Below, one piece after another: positions 7,921 to 16,104 of a stretch of 64,000 nucleotides of DNA. The DNA lies in NCBI GenBank assembly GCA_017516485.1, contig JAFXCH010000015.1, positions 1 through 64,000 of the forward strand. Reading direction: 5' to 3'. The stretch comes from Clostridia bacterium (lineage in GTDB: Bacteria; Bacillota; Clostridia; Oscillospirales; Acutalibacteraceae). The notes below the pieces were generated by a model. It saw nothing but the letters and a program-made list of their open reading frames with translations. It ran no database searches and had not been told where the DNA came from. Position 1 is the first letter of the stretch, and each line of letters starts with the position of its first letter. Both the position numbers and the translations under genes were made by a program.

Positions 7921-8917
7921 ACGCCATAGTTTCAAGCATTTCTTTTGTTATTTCGTACTTTGCATCTTTGCCTGAAATATAACTTTCCAATTCATCAATC
8001 ATATAGTAAGCCATACGGTGAGTTTCGTTGCCCATACTGCCCGCAATATGCGGAGTAAGTATAGCATTGGGACACCAGAAGAGAGGGCTTGTAAACGGTG
8101 CTCGCTCGTTTTTAAGCACATCGGCAACAGCAGTGATTGACGGATGCATAATAAGATTTTTTGCAAGTGCGAATTCATCAACCTGGTCTCCCCTGCCTGT
8201 ATTTATAAAGGTAGAGTATTTTTGCATCAGCTTAAAGTGCTTGGCATTCAAGATATTTTTCAGTTCTTTTTTGTTGGCGAGGTGATTGCTTATAACAAGA
8301 CACTTACTGAAAATTGTTTCAAGGTCAGTAAGGGTAACACCGAGCTGCTCTGCTTTTTCTTCACCGCAGAATGGGTCATAAGCCAAAACCTCAACATCAT
8401 AGTCTTTGAGCTTTTCAGCTACACCCGAACCGATTACGCCAAGACCTATAAGCCCGACCTTGATTCCGAAATTGCCTTTACAGTGCTGAGTGTGCTTAAA
8501 AGAAGACGGCAGGCATATACGGTAACGCTTTGCACCCTGATAAAAGCCTTTGGAGGCAAGCAGAATCTGTGACACTGTATATTCAATTACGGGTACTGCG
8601 TTTGCGGCAAAAGCACTGAAAACCCTTACACCACTATCAAGAAAAGGTCTTGCAAAATACTGTACCGAACCTGCAGCATAAAACACGCATTTTAGATTTG
8701 GCATATATTTTTTTATTTCTTCTTCGCTGAGAGCCGGCATTCCCCAGGTAGAAAAAGCTATTTCAGCTTCAGCAAGAAATTCTTTATGATTTCCGATATT
8801 TTTTCTGTCGATAAGTTCAGCAGATGTCTCGCCGTAACGCTTGATTTTATTTATCGCTTCATCAGAAAAAACGAGATTGAATTTCTCTTTATTTTCACCG
8901 AGTAATGCTATTTTCAT
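7919..8917 (-). CDS. D-isomer-specific 2-hydroxyacid dehydrogenase family protein
   Basis: 332 residues of the NAD(P)-dependent D-2-hydroxyacid dehydrogenase family, which interconverts 2-hydroxy and 2-keto acids. The Rossmann motif GLIGLGVIGSG is followed by AYDPF, the acidic end of beta-2. The active-site Arg lies in INTGRGDQVDE and the active-site His in LTPHIAGSMGNE. It is the last gene of a five-gene minus-strand operon (start 11 bases after the upstream stop, GAGGTG ribosome binding site). The natural substrate is unknown; context suggests a sugar acid or a keto acid made by the other oxidoreductases. Confidence 0.88.
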   Translation of the reverse strand: MKIALLGENKEKFNLVFSDEAINKIKRYGETSAELIDRKNIGNHKEFLAEAEIAFSTWGMPALSEEEIKKYMPNLKCVFYAAGSVQYFARPFLDSGVRVFSAFAANAVPVIEYTVSQILLASKGFYQGAKRYRICLPSSFKHTQHCKGNFGIKVGLIGLGVIGSGVAEKLKDYDVEVLAYDPFCGEEKAEQLGVTLTDLETIFSKCLVISNHLANKKELKNILNAKHFKLMQKYSTFINTGRGDQVDEFALAKNLIMHPSITAVADVLKNERAPFTSPLFWCPNAILTPHIAGSMGNETHRMAYYMIDELESYISGKDAKYEITKEMLETMA

Positions 8918-8928
8918 TGTTTTTCACC

Positions 8929-9672
8929 TCAATGGCTTCTGAGTTTTTCAACATCCTTATATAATACGGATTCACTGTCAAAATCGACAAATTCAACCAT
9001 AACAATACCGTCAAAGCCTTTACTGCTCAATTTATCAAGAAGCTTATCTATATAGTATTTATCCTTATTCTTAAACATCTGCTCTTTTTTCAGGTCACGG
9101 TAAGACACGTGTATGTTTTCAATAAAATCAAAGGTTCTGTCAATTCGGTCAAGGTCATACTCCATACGGCAATACCTTGACTGAAAATACGTTTTGAAAT
9201 TATCCTTTTTCAAATCATTCCTTATACGCAAAAAAGCATCTGTATTATTGTTGAAAGTATTGTCGTGACATTCCGGGCAGACAAGAAGCGAATATTTTTT
9301 TGCAATATCGCACATCTTTTTTGTGTTTTTAAGTAGAGTGTTATATTCTCTGTCGCTTGTCTCTTCGCTGTCTTTTTTGCCGAGCCATATTCTGATTGAA
9401 GAAGCACCCATTGCTTCAGCGATTTCACATATTTCTGTCCACTGTGCTTCATCATACTCCAAACTGTTGAAATAGCTGCCGTAGGAGCTGATTTTTATAC
9501 CCTCGTTATCACAGATTGATTTGACAATACGTGCGTCTTCGATAGATTTTACATGGATATCTCCGCCCCATTCGATATAGCCGATACCTGCTTTTTTGGC
9601 AATCTGCACCACCTGGGCGACACTCTTTTTTCGAAAAGTAACACTGCAAAGACCGAGTTTAAAACTGTTCAT
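8929..9672 (-). CDS. Sugar phosphate isomerase/epimerase family TIM-barrel protein
   Basis: 247 residues matching the xylose isomerase-like TIM barrel family (AP_endonuc_2). The protein starts with LGLCSVTFRKKSVAQVVQIA; acidic and His residues expected as metal ligands occur in YIEWGGDIH, VCPECHDN, NIHVSYRD and IVMVEFVD, typical of the family. It probably isomerises or epimerises a keto-sugar or inositol-like compound with a divalent metal. The gene is sandwiched between an FAD-dependent oxidoreductase (5-base gap) and a hydroxyacid dehydrogenase, so it is one step of a shared catabolic route. Exact reaction unknown. Confidence 0.85.
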   Translation of the reverse strand: MNSFKLGLCSVTFRKKSVAQVVQIAKKAGIGYIEWGGDIHVKSIEDARIVKSICDNEGIKISSYGSYFNSLEYDEAQWTEICEIAEAMGASSIRIWLGKKDSEETSDREYNTLLKNTKKMCDIAKKYSLLVCPECHDNTFNNNTDAFLRIRNDLKKDNFKTYFQSRYCRMEYDLDRIDRTFDFIENIHVSYRDLKKEQMFKNKDKYYIDKLLDKLSSKGFDGIVMVEFVDFDSESVLYKDVEKLRSH

Positions 9673-9677
9673 AACGC

Positions 9678-11438
9678 TTATCCTTTTAAATAATATTCGA
9701 AGCTTTTCTGCTCACACGGTACAGGCGAAGCTTTCACATACTCAGCTTTGCCACCCTTTGTGACAGTAAGATAATCTCTGTAATATGTATTCTCTTCTAT
9801 CGTTTTACCATCTTTTATAAATATTGCACCGCCTCGGCTGCCTGTTTCGGGGTATTCCGCAATTATCGCCTCAATAAGAGCTTTCATACTTATTAACATA
9901 TCAAAGTCGCGGTAGTAATCAGCGATACTTCTGTGTTTTTGCGGATAAGACTCAAGCACGGCACTGATTTCGGTAAGAAGAGCAACACAGCCCTCATAAT
10001 CACGCTTGAAAGAAGCGACCTGACTCATTCTTTTTTTAAAATAAGAATAATCGGTATCGGGGCATATTTCAATATTTTTATCAACCGTTTCAAATGATAC
10101 ATTTTCGTCCTGAATTGACGGCTTATTCTTAATATGCTTTGCCGCAATAAGACCGCCAATCTGAGTATCGTTAAGTGCAGAGCCGCCCGGTCTTGAAAGG
10201 CCGAATGTGCCTGCGGCCTCACCGATAACGTAAAGCCCTTTTATATCGGTTTCAAAGTTATTGTCGGTATAAACACCGCCGTTGTTGTGCTGGGCACATA
10301 CAGCAATACGAAGTTTATCCGTATGCAGGTCTATGCCCTGCCTGAGATATACGTCAATTGCCTTGCTGTTGAGCTTCTCAAGCCTTTCTACAGGTGTATC
10401 GGCCAAGCAGTCTGCATTTAGGATATAGCTCTTTGCTTCATCGCAGAGCTTTTCAAAAGAAAAACCGACGGGATTGCAGGTATAGTCAAGGTAAACCCTT
10501 CTGCCCTTGAGCATTTCATTATGCACTGCAAGGTCAATTTTGGAGCTTTCTTCTGCTCGGCTGTATGAAAACGGCCACTGATAGCCTTTGAGAAAAACGA
10601 AGCTGAAAGCTGTATGAATATCGTCAAAATAATCGGAGAGAAACTCGTATTCGTTACCCTCTCTATCCACACTGACAAATCTCGGCACAACCTGCATAAA
10701 GCTGCCAGAAACATTCCAACGGAAATCAACGGACGCTAAACCGTACTGCCACTGTGTAAAGTTACACAGCCTTACGCCTGCATTGATAAGCACACCCGTC
10801 ATACCGTGCTGAGACTCGGGATAAACGCTGTCCTCATATATACAGGCAGGTGCACCCGTAGCACAGATTACGGTTTCGGCATAGATATTTTCTTCTTTTT
10901 CATTTTTTAGGTTTAATACTCTGATACCGTAAGCTCTGCCGTTATATGTCAGTATTTCCGTTACAAGCATATCATCAATAACGAGAGTCCTATTATCTTC
11001 TATAACAACCTTTTCGAGCTTCTCGGTCATAATTTTTGAAGTGAGAGGACCGACAGAGGTTGCACGCAGGGTATTATCGTGGTCGGTTTTATAACCGGGA
11101 TAACAGCCGTATTTATCGGTAGGAAAACCAACACCGTAATTGCAAAGACGAAGAAAGCATTTACTGCTGTTGACAGCTTCAATATACATTTTTTCACCGT
11201 CGCACGAGCCGCCCGAAAACATATCGGATGCCATTTTATAAGGGCTGTCCGGAGTGATACCGTCCATTGAAAGCTTATAATAGGTCTGCTTATCGCTGCC
11301 CGTATTTCTTGAGGTACCCGAAAGACGGTTTTCAGTAACTATGGCAATATCTTTTACACCTTCACGGTAAAGCCAATCAGCCGCACTGTATGCGGCAGCA
11401 CCGCTGCCTATAACAAGACATTTATATACTTTTCTCAT
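9678..11438 (-). CDS. FAD-binding oxidoreductase of the fumarate reductase/succinate dehydrogenase flavoprotein type
   Basis: 586 residues. The N-terminal dinucleotide motif VIGSGAAAYSAADW and the C-terminal FAD-binding block GLYVIGEAAGTFGLSRPGGS are both clear. The substrate region contains SGTSRNTGSDKQTYY, unlike classical fumarate reductase. It is cytoplasmic, without signal or heme sites. The start overlaps the upstream SDR stop by four bases (ATGA), showing translational coupling. It probably oxidises or reduces a C-C or C-O bond in the compound handled by this operon. Related flavoproteins occur in sugar and aromatic catabolism in gut Firmicutes; the substrate here is unknown. Confidence 0.85.
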   Translation of the reverse strand: MRKVYKCLVIGSGAAAYSAADWLYREGVKDIAIVTENRLSGTSRNTGSDKQTYYKLSMDGITPDSPYKMASDMFSGGSCDGEKMYIEAVNSSKCFLRLCNYGVGFPTDKYGCYPGYKTDHDNTLRATSVGPLTSKIMTEKLEKVVIEDNRTLVIDDMLVTEILTYNGRAYGIRVLNLKNEKEENIYAETVICATGAPACIYEDSVYPESQHGMTGVLINAGVRLCNFTQWQYGLASVDFRWNVSGSFMQVVPRFVSVDREGNEYEFLSDYFDDIHTAFSFVFLKGYQWPFSYSRAEESSKIDLAVHNEMLKGRRVYLDYTCNPVGFSFEKLCDEAKSYILNADCLADTPVERLEKLNSKAIDVYLRQGIDLHTDKLRIAVCAQHNNGGVYTDNNFETDIKGLYVIGEAAGTFGLSRPGGSALNDTQIGGLIAAKHIKNKPSIQDENVSFETVDKNIEICPDTDYSYFKKRMSQVASFKRDYEGCVALLTEISAVLESYPQKHRSIADYYRDFDMLISMKALIEAIIAEYPETGSRGGAIFIKDGKTIEENTYYRDYLTVTKGGKAEYVKASPVPCEQKSFEYYLKG

Positions 11439-12172
11439 AACTGCCTCACGTTAAATCCGCCGTCACAATCAATAACCGTACCTGTACAGAAATCAAAATT
11501 GCCGAGTGCTACGGAGCAGACACATTTCGCGACATCCTCGGGCTGACCCATTCTGTTAATCGGTGTAATACCGTCAGCAATAAGCTTTTCGTATTTTTCT
11601 TTTACCTTTGATGTCATATCAGTTTCGATTATGCCGGGTCTGATTTCTATAACACTGACACCGTACTGTGCAAGTCTTGCAGCAAAGAGCTTTGTTATCA
11701 TCGATATACCTGCCTTGGAAATGCAGTACTCTCCTCTGTTCACCGAAGCCGTGTATGCCGACATAGAGGATATGTTGACAATTCTTGCATTTCCACTTTT
11801 TATTAGCAAAGGTACAAGCTGCTGAGTAACAAAGAAAGTGCCTTTAAGATTTATGTCGGTAAGATAATCAAAATCATCAGGTGTGATATCGAGAATGTCT
11901 TTTCTCTCACGCGGTGCAACACCTGCATTATTTACGAGCAGGTCTATTTTGCCGAAATTATCATTTGCAAAGCTGAAAAGCTTTTTTCTGTCCTCTTCAT
12001 CAGAAATATCACAAGACACAAAAAATACTTTACCCGCAAAAGTTTCTTTCAGCTTTTTTATATCGTCGGTTTCGTTTCTTGCTGTAACAATAACACTGTA
12101 ATCAATTTTAAGCAGCTCTTCGGTAATTGCCTTGCCGATACCTCTGCTGCCGCCTGTTACAATTGCAACCAT
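11435..12172 (-). CDS. Short-chain dehydrogenase/reductase (SDR)
   Basis: 245-residue classical SDR using NAD(P)H. The cofactor motif TGGSRGIG lies at residues 6-13, NNAG in LLVNNAGVAP, the catalytic Ser in IVNISSMSAY and the Tyr-x3-Lys in EYCISK, followed by the PG motif EIRPGIIETDM. It resembles 3-oxoacyl-ACP reductase and sugar-alcohol dehydrogenases, but the operon context (flavoprotein, OYE-like reductase, sugar isomerase) argues for a small-molecule catabolic dehydrogenase rather than FabG. The stop overlaps the following gene's start, and its own start follows the upstream stop by 13 bases. Confidence 0.88.
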   Translation of the reverse strand: MVAIVTGGSRGIGKAITEELLKIDYSVIVTARNETDDIKKLKETFAGKVFFVSCDISDEEDRKKLFSFANDNFGKIDLLVNNAGVAPRERKDILDITPDDFDYLTDINLKGTFFVTQQLVPLLIKSGNARIVNISSMSAYTASVNRGEYCISKAGISMITKLFAARLAQYGVSVIEIRPGIIETDMTSKVKEKYEKLIADGITPINRMGQPEDVAKCVCSVALGNFDFCTGTVIDCDGGFNVRQL

Positions 12173-12185
12173 AGCTTTTCACTCC

Positions 12186-13409
12186 TTACTTTTTCAGAAC
12201 AAACTTGCTGTAATAAGGCATATATACTTCGCTATCCCTTATAACACAGCCCGAAACTGTGCCTGCACGCATAAGCTCCGAGCATTTACCGCATTTGATA
12301 CAGACCTTGTTTTTGTCGAGGATGCCTGTTTCAACATAATCTTTATAGAATGTAGGATAGGCAAAAGTCATTCTGCCGAAGCCTGCAAAGTCACCTATGC
12401 CGTATGAAAGCAAACTCTCGGCATAATTCACTGCATTTTCACCCTCGTAAGAAAGTGTCGAAACAGCAAACTTAACATCGGGGAATGATGACGTAATCTC
12501 TTTGGTAACGTCATAAACACGCTTCATACCGATTCTGCCGTCCTCGGGAGATTTGACCGAATAAGGGCGGTTGATATGAGGAATAAGATAGGGATTGCCG
12601 ATAGTGAGATTGATAAGCTCTATACCTTTTGCTTTTAATTTTTCAATAATCTGTTTTGTTTCGGTGAGGTCGATTTCTTCCTTTTCATTCACGCCGAAGC
12701 CGTAACCGTAAGGGAAGCAGTCACAGGCATTGAGCCTTGTAGTAACAAATGCTTTATCACCTACAGCTTCTTTCACTGCATCAACACAGTCGAAATAAAG
12801 CCTTGTGCGGTTTTCAAAGCTGCCGCCGTAACTGCCCTCACGCTCATAGGCACTTAAAAGCTCGTTGAAAAGGTAGCCGTGACAGCACTTGACATCCATA
12901 CCGTCAAATCCTGCTTCAAGTGCGAGCTTTGCCGCTTTTGAATACATAGCAGGAATTGTTGAAAGGTACTCATCGGTTGCAACAGTAAACGGCTGATTTT
13001 CCTTACCCTTTTCCCAGAGAGCGTTTCTGTATGCAACTATAGGCTCCGGGATACCGTTTGGCTTGCTGTAACGGCCGCTGTGAGTAAGCTGAATAATTAT
13101 AATCGGCTCAAAACCGTGAAGGCGCATTGATTTTGCCTTTATTTCGCTTACGATATTTTTAAAGCTGTCAACCGTATTTTCGTTTATGTAAAGCTGACGC
13201 GGATTTGCTCTGCCCTCATTACATACGGCAGTTGCTTCAAACCATATAATACCCGGTGCACCCTCGGCAAAACGCATATATCTGCGGAATGTCAGCTCGC
13301 CAACAGCACCGTCGGCTGTGCCGTCGCAACCCTCCATAGGCTGAAAAAGTATTTTGTTATGAACCTTTCTGCCGTAAATATCTACAGGCGTATTCAGCAA
13401 ATTTTTCAT
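12186..13409 (-). CDS. NADH:flavin oxidoreductase (old yellow enzyme family)
   Basis: 407 residues with an FMN-binding TIM barrel of the OYE/2,4-dienoyl-CoA reductase type. Visible family segments are NKILFQPMEGCDG at the N-terminus, IIIQLTHSGRYSKP, the GFDGMDVKCCHGYLFNELLS block, and FAGFGRMTFAYP near the end. A C-terminal cluster CIKCGKCSELMRAGTVSGCV supplies four Cys as in the 4Fe-4S-containing subgroup, although the long C-terminal NAD domain of dienoyl-CoA reductases is absent. It is the first gene of the operon and lies behind a candidate cre site. It probably reduces an activated C=C bond. Confidence 0.87.
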   Translation of the reverse strand: MKNLLNTPVDIYGRKVHNKILFQPMEGCDGTADGAVGELTFRRYMRFAEGAPGIIWFEATAVCNEGRANPRQLYINENTVDSFKNIVSEIKAKSMRLHGFEPIIIIQLTHSGRYSKPNGIPEPIVAYRNALWEKGKENQPFTVATDEYLSTIPAMYSKAAKLALEAGFDGMDVKCCHGYLFNELLSAYEREGSYGGSFENRTRLYFDCVDAVKEAVGDKAFVTTRLNACDCFPYGYGFGVNEKEEIDLTETKQIIEKLKAKGIELINLTIGNPYLIPHINRPYSVKSPEDGRIGMKRVYDVTKEITSSFPDVKFAVSTLSYEGENAVNYAESLLSYGIGDFAGFGRMTFAYPTFYKDYVETGILDKNKVCIKCGKCSELMRAGTVSGCVIRDSEVYMPYYSKFVLKK

Positions 13410-13450
13410 TGTTTCACCTCTTTGAGTTCTGTCTTTAATTTATCATTTTA

Positions 13451-13478
13451 TTATTATAAATGCAAGCGATTTTATCAA
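13451..13478 (-). promoter_or_regulatory. Promoter of the five-gene redox operon with a candidate CcpA (cre) site
   Basis: On the minus strand TTGATA (13478-13473) and TAATAA (13456-13451) are 16 bases apart. Overlapping the spacer, 13460-13475 reads ATGCAAGCGATTTTAT on the plus strand, matching 15 of 16 positions of the cre consensus WTGNAARCGNWWWCAW. Catabolite or LacI-family control of the operon is therefore plausible. Confidence 0.55.
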
Positions 13479-13582
13479 ACAGTACAGTTAACCGAATTTC
13501 ACATAAGTTTCAGGTTAAAGTCACTATTACTGCACATACTATAATGCAAAATTTTTTATGGATATAAAACGGAGGTTACAGT

Positions 13583-14251
13583 ATGTTCAAACACGAAAAG
13601 TTGCTATTTCATCCCGTTTCTGTTGAAAAGCCTAACCCTCAATATGCGGCTCTCTTGCAGGAACAGCTCGGCGGTGCAAACGGCGAGCTCAAAGCCGCAA
13701 TGCAGTATATGTCGCAGAGCTTTCGTATTAAAGACCCTGATATCAAGGATTTGTTCCTTGATATTGCGGCAGAAGAACTCGGTCATATGGAGATAATTGC
13801 GCAAACAATCAACCTTCTGAACGGCCACGATGTATGCGCCGAGTCTGTTCCCGCAGGTGAAATCCAGACACACGTTCTTCTGGGACTCAACCCCGGACTG
13901 ATTAATGCTTCGGGTTACTCCTGGACTGGTGATTATGTTTCGGTCACGGGTGATTTGTGTGCAGACCTTCTCTCAAACATTGCATCCGAACAGAGAGCAA
14001 AAGTAGTTTACGAATATCTTTACCGACAGATTGAAGATAAAAAAGTAAGAGAAACCATTGATTTCCTACTCAACAGAGAAGAAGCCCACAACGCGATGTT
14101 CCGTGAAGCATTCAACAAGGTGCAAAAAAGCGGCTCTAACAAAGATTTCGGTACAACAAAAGCCGCAAAAATGTATTTCAGTATGTCTGAGCCTTCGCCC
14201 GGTAACAATCCTTTTTCTGACGTAAATGTTACTCCACCATCTTTCAATTGA
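13583..14251 (+). CDS. Manganese catalase family protein (CotJC-like)
   Basis: 222-residue ferritin-like four-helix-bundle protein. The dimanganese ligands expected for the family are visible: Glu35 in GGANGELKAAM, Glu65 and His68 in AAEELGHMEII, then ASEQRAK and REEAHNAMF in the second half. It would dismutate hydrogen peroxide, or act as a spore-coat component as CotJC does in sporulating Firmicutes; cotJA and cotJB are not adjacent. The ribosome binding site is ACGGAGG. Upstream the sequence CATACTATAAT at 13535 could serve a sigma-A -10 or a sporulation sigma, but no good -35 element is seen. Confidence 0.9.
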   Translation: MFKHEKLLFHPVSVEKPNPQYAALLQEQLGGANGELKAAMQYMSQSFRIKDPDIKDLFLDIAAEELGHMEIIAQTINLLNGHDVCAESVPAGEIQTHVLLGLNPGLINASGYSWTGDYVSVTGDLCADLLSNIASEQRAKVVYEYLYRQIEDKKVRETIDFLLNREEAHNAMFREAFNKVQKSGSNKDFGTTKAAKMYFSMSEPSPGNNPFSDVNVTPPSFN

Positions 14252-14273
14252 CGGTAAATAAGTTGTTGGTAAA

Positions 14274-14320
14274 AAACAAAATCAGGAAGATTTAATGCAA
14301 AATCCTCCTGATTTTTGTTT
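14274..14320. terminator. Terminator between Mn-catalase and the XRE regulator
   Basis: Left arm 14274-14292 and right arm 14301-14320 (core CAAAATCAGGA / TCCTGATTTTTG) pair with one bulge and one mismatch; T-rich on the plus strand. Confidence 0.75.
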
Positions 14321-14362
14321 ATTTTAGTGAACGCCTACCCTACGGGATAAAGAAAGTTAAAT

Positions 14363-14390
14363 GTGGGCGACCACACAGGGTCGACCCTAC
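14363..14390. repeat. Candidate dispersed intergenic repeat with GGGTCGACCC palindrome
   Basis: GTGGGCGACCACACAGGG followed by TCGACCCTAC includes the perfect 10-base palindrome GGGTCGACCC (14378-14387). The block resembles the short GC-rich dispersed repeats of gut Clostridia, but only one copy is present in this window, so repeat status is an inference. Confidence 0.35.
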
Positions 14391-14399
14391 TTACAGCAT

Positions 14400-15479
14400 T
14401 CAATTGAGCATAGAGATTATTTCCTTAAATTCGTCCGTTTCTTTAAACTCATCAGACAGAGGATAAGTTTCAGTCAACAGCTCCTTCACTCTGCTTTTGG
14501 CAACAAAGGTACTGCCGAGAGTGAATTTATCAAACTCTTTGCCTTTAAACATAACGGAATTCATAACTGTGATTCTGTCCATACTGTCAAATTTAACTGC
14601 AAGCTCAGCGTTTTTTCTGAAATTAACAAGAGCCTTTAAGTTATCTCCGACAAGATGATATTTCATACCGATATGACCGTACAGATTCATTACTGTCCGC
14701 CACATTTTGCCGTAGTTTCCGTCATCATAAATAAACTCAAGCAGCTCAGCCTCTTTTTCGGATGCTTCAATCTGCCACTTGTCGGTACACTCCTCGCAGT
14801 AATACCAGTGATGAGTGAAAAGCGTTAACCTGAGCAAAAAGTTTTCTTCTATTGAATTCTGAATTTTTACGTCATGATCGGGATGATTTTCGGGATAAAA
14901 AGTACAGAACATTTCGTGGTTGTCACGCATATCGGGCATTTCTCGGATAATCTTTTCGCATTTTTCAAACATAACATCCGAGTTCTCTGAATTTAATTGC
15001 GAACGGTAAAACTCAATCATTACTCTTTTGGCTTTTATTCTTATTCTGTCATCGGTGCAGTTTTGCTGTATGTTATTGTATATTGCAAATACTTCTGAAG
15101 AAACAGACGGTAAATCTTCTGAAAACCTTACAAGACAGCCGAAGTATCTGATCAATACTCTGAAATCATTCGGATATTTTGCTTTTAAAGCGGTAATAAT
15201 CTGCCACATCATTTTTTCATCGGTATAATTATCGTATTCCGCAATTTTTGAAACTATTTCGTGTTCGTTCTCCGATTTATGGACACCGAGCAGCTCATCG
15301 ACGCTAACCTTAAAAAAACCTGCAATTTCAGGAAGCATAGTTATATCGGGGTAGCTTTCTCCCCTCTCCCAATTACTTACGCTCTGAAACGTTACGCCCA
15401 GAAACTCTGCAAGAATTTCCTGCGTAAGCTTTCTCTCAAGCCTTAACCTTTTGATATTTTTGCCCAAATAAACAGTCAT
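14400..15479 (-). CDS. XRE-family transcriptional regulator with long C-terminal domain
   Basis: The start at 15479 follows GAGGTG at a good distance; the longer frame from 15551 adds 24 residues without a ribosome binding site. 359 residues. Residues 1-65 form a Cro/cI helix-turn-helix (LTQEILAEFLGVTFQSVSNW, then PEIAGFFKVSVDELLG). The remaining 290 residues are a helical, repeat-like domain resembling the TPR-like sensor region in many Clostridia XRE regulators. It likely binds DNA as a dimer and responds to an unknown signal. It is monocistronic, separated from its neighbours by a terminator and a long upstream region. Confidence 0.88.
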   Translation of the reverse strand: MTVYLGKNIKRLRLERKLTQEILAEFLGVTFQSVSNWERGESYPDITMLPEIAGFFKVSVDELLGVHKSENEHEIVSKIAEYDNYTDEKMMWQIITALKAKYPNDFRVLIRYFGCLVRFSEDLPSVSSEVFAIYNNIQQNCTDDRIRIKAKRVMIEFYRSQLNSENSDVMFEKCEKIIREMPDMRDNHEMFCTFYPENHPDHDVKIQNSIEENFLLRLTLFTHHWYYCEECTDKWQIEASEKEAELLEFIYDDGNYGKMWRTVMNLYGHIGMKYHLVGDNLKALVNFRKNAELAVKFDSMDRITVMNSVMFKGKEFDKFTLGSTFVAKSRVKELLTETYPLSDEFKETDEFKEIISMLN

Positions 15480-15626
15480 TACTTTATCACCTCGTATCAG
15501 ATTGGCTGACCGGTCTGTTAATATAATACAGCATACAATTATCAAAGGCAATAAAACGTTCTTTGAACCAAACTCAAAAGCTGATTGAATTTTTCAAAGA
15601 ACAGCTGTGTATTTGACTTTTTTCTT

Positions 15627-15812
15627 TTAGTCTATCTGTTGCCATCCGTCTGTAATGATACTATCGTCAGCGTCAAATTCTACGATATGGCGGTAATGCT
15701 TACCGTCTGTTCCTACAGCAGTGCCGTCGGAATAACCGATAATATAAACTCCGTTGTCGAGCTTTGCAACATATTCATGCACAGAATCAAAGAAAACACT
15801 TTTATGTAACAT
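15627..15812 (-). CDS. Hypothetical small protein (61 aa)
   Basis: Translation begins MLHKSVFFDSVHEYVAKLDN and continues VYIIGYSDGTAVGTDGKHYR. The pattern of alternating hydrophobic residues suggests a small beta-rich fold. A ribosome binding site (AAGGCGGTG) precedes the ATG and codon use is host-like, which supports a real gene although the family is not recognised. It is monocistronic between the XRE gene and a gene remnant. Confidence 0.55.
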   Translation of the reverse strand: MLHKSVFFDSVHEYVAKLDNGVYIIGYSDGTAVGTDGKHYRHIVEFDADDSIITDGWQQID

Positions 15813-15902
15813 AATGCACCGCCTTTTGTTTCTGTGTGATATTATTTCACAAGTTTAAATAAAAGTCAATACCTTGTGACAAAAAAGTGTGTTTTTTTTA
15901 CA

Positions 15903-16043
15903 TTTTTGCGTTTAATTGATAAAAAGCTTACTGAATCTGAAGCGGCACAGCGTATTACAGAGAATTTCGGTTATACCGATACAACTACAAACAACATTGT
16001 AAAAGCCGCACGCACACTCAGGCAGAAAACAAAGCTGATATAA
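15903..16043 (+). pseudogene. 3' remnant of an unidentified gene
   Basis: An in-frame stretch reads LIDKKLTESEAAQRITENFG, then a Thr/Asn segment and IVKAARTLRQKTKLI before a TAA at 16041-16043. The amino-acid composition and helix-like pattern are those of a real protein C-terminus, but there is no ATG or ribosome binding site upstream, only AT-rich sequence. It keeps its own terminator (16047). The parent family is not recognised. Confidence 0.45.
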
Positions 16044-16046
16044 ATA

Positions 16047-16092
16047 AAACAAGCATTTCCGAGGCTGATGTTATCGGCAGAAATGCTTGTTT
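16047..16092. terminator. Bidirectional terminator
   Basis: Perfect 13-base arms 16047-16059 and 16080-16092 (AAACAAGCATTTC / GAAATGCTTGTTT) with an inner CCGA/TCGG helix; A-rich and T-rich flanks on both strands. It serves the gene remnant (+) and the phosphodiesterase at 16105 (-). Confidence 0.85.
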
Positions 16093-16104
16093 CTTTATTT
16101 ATTA

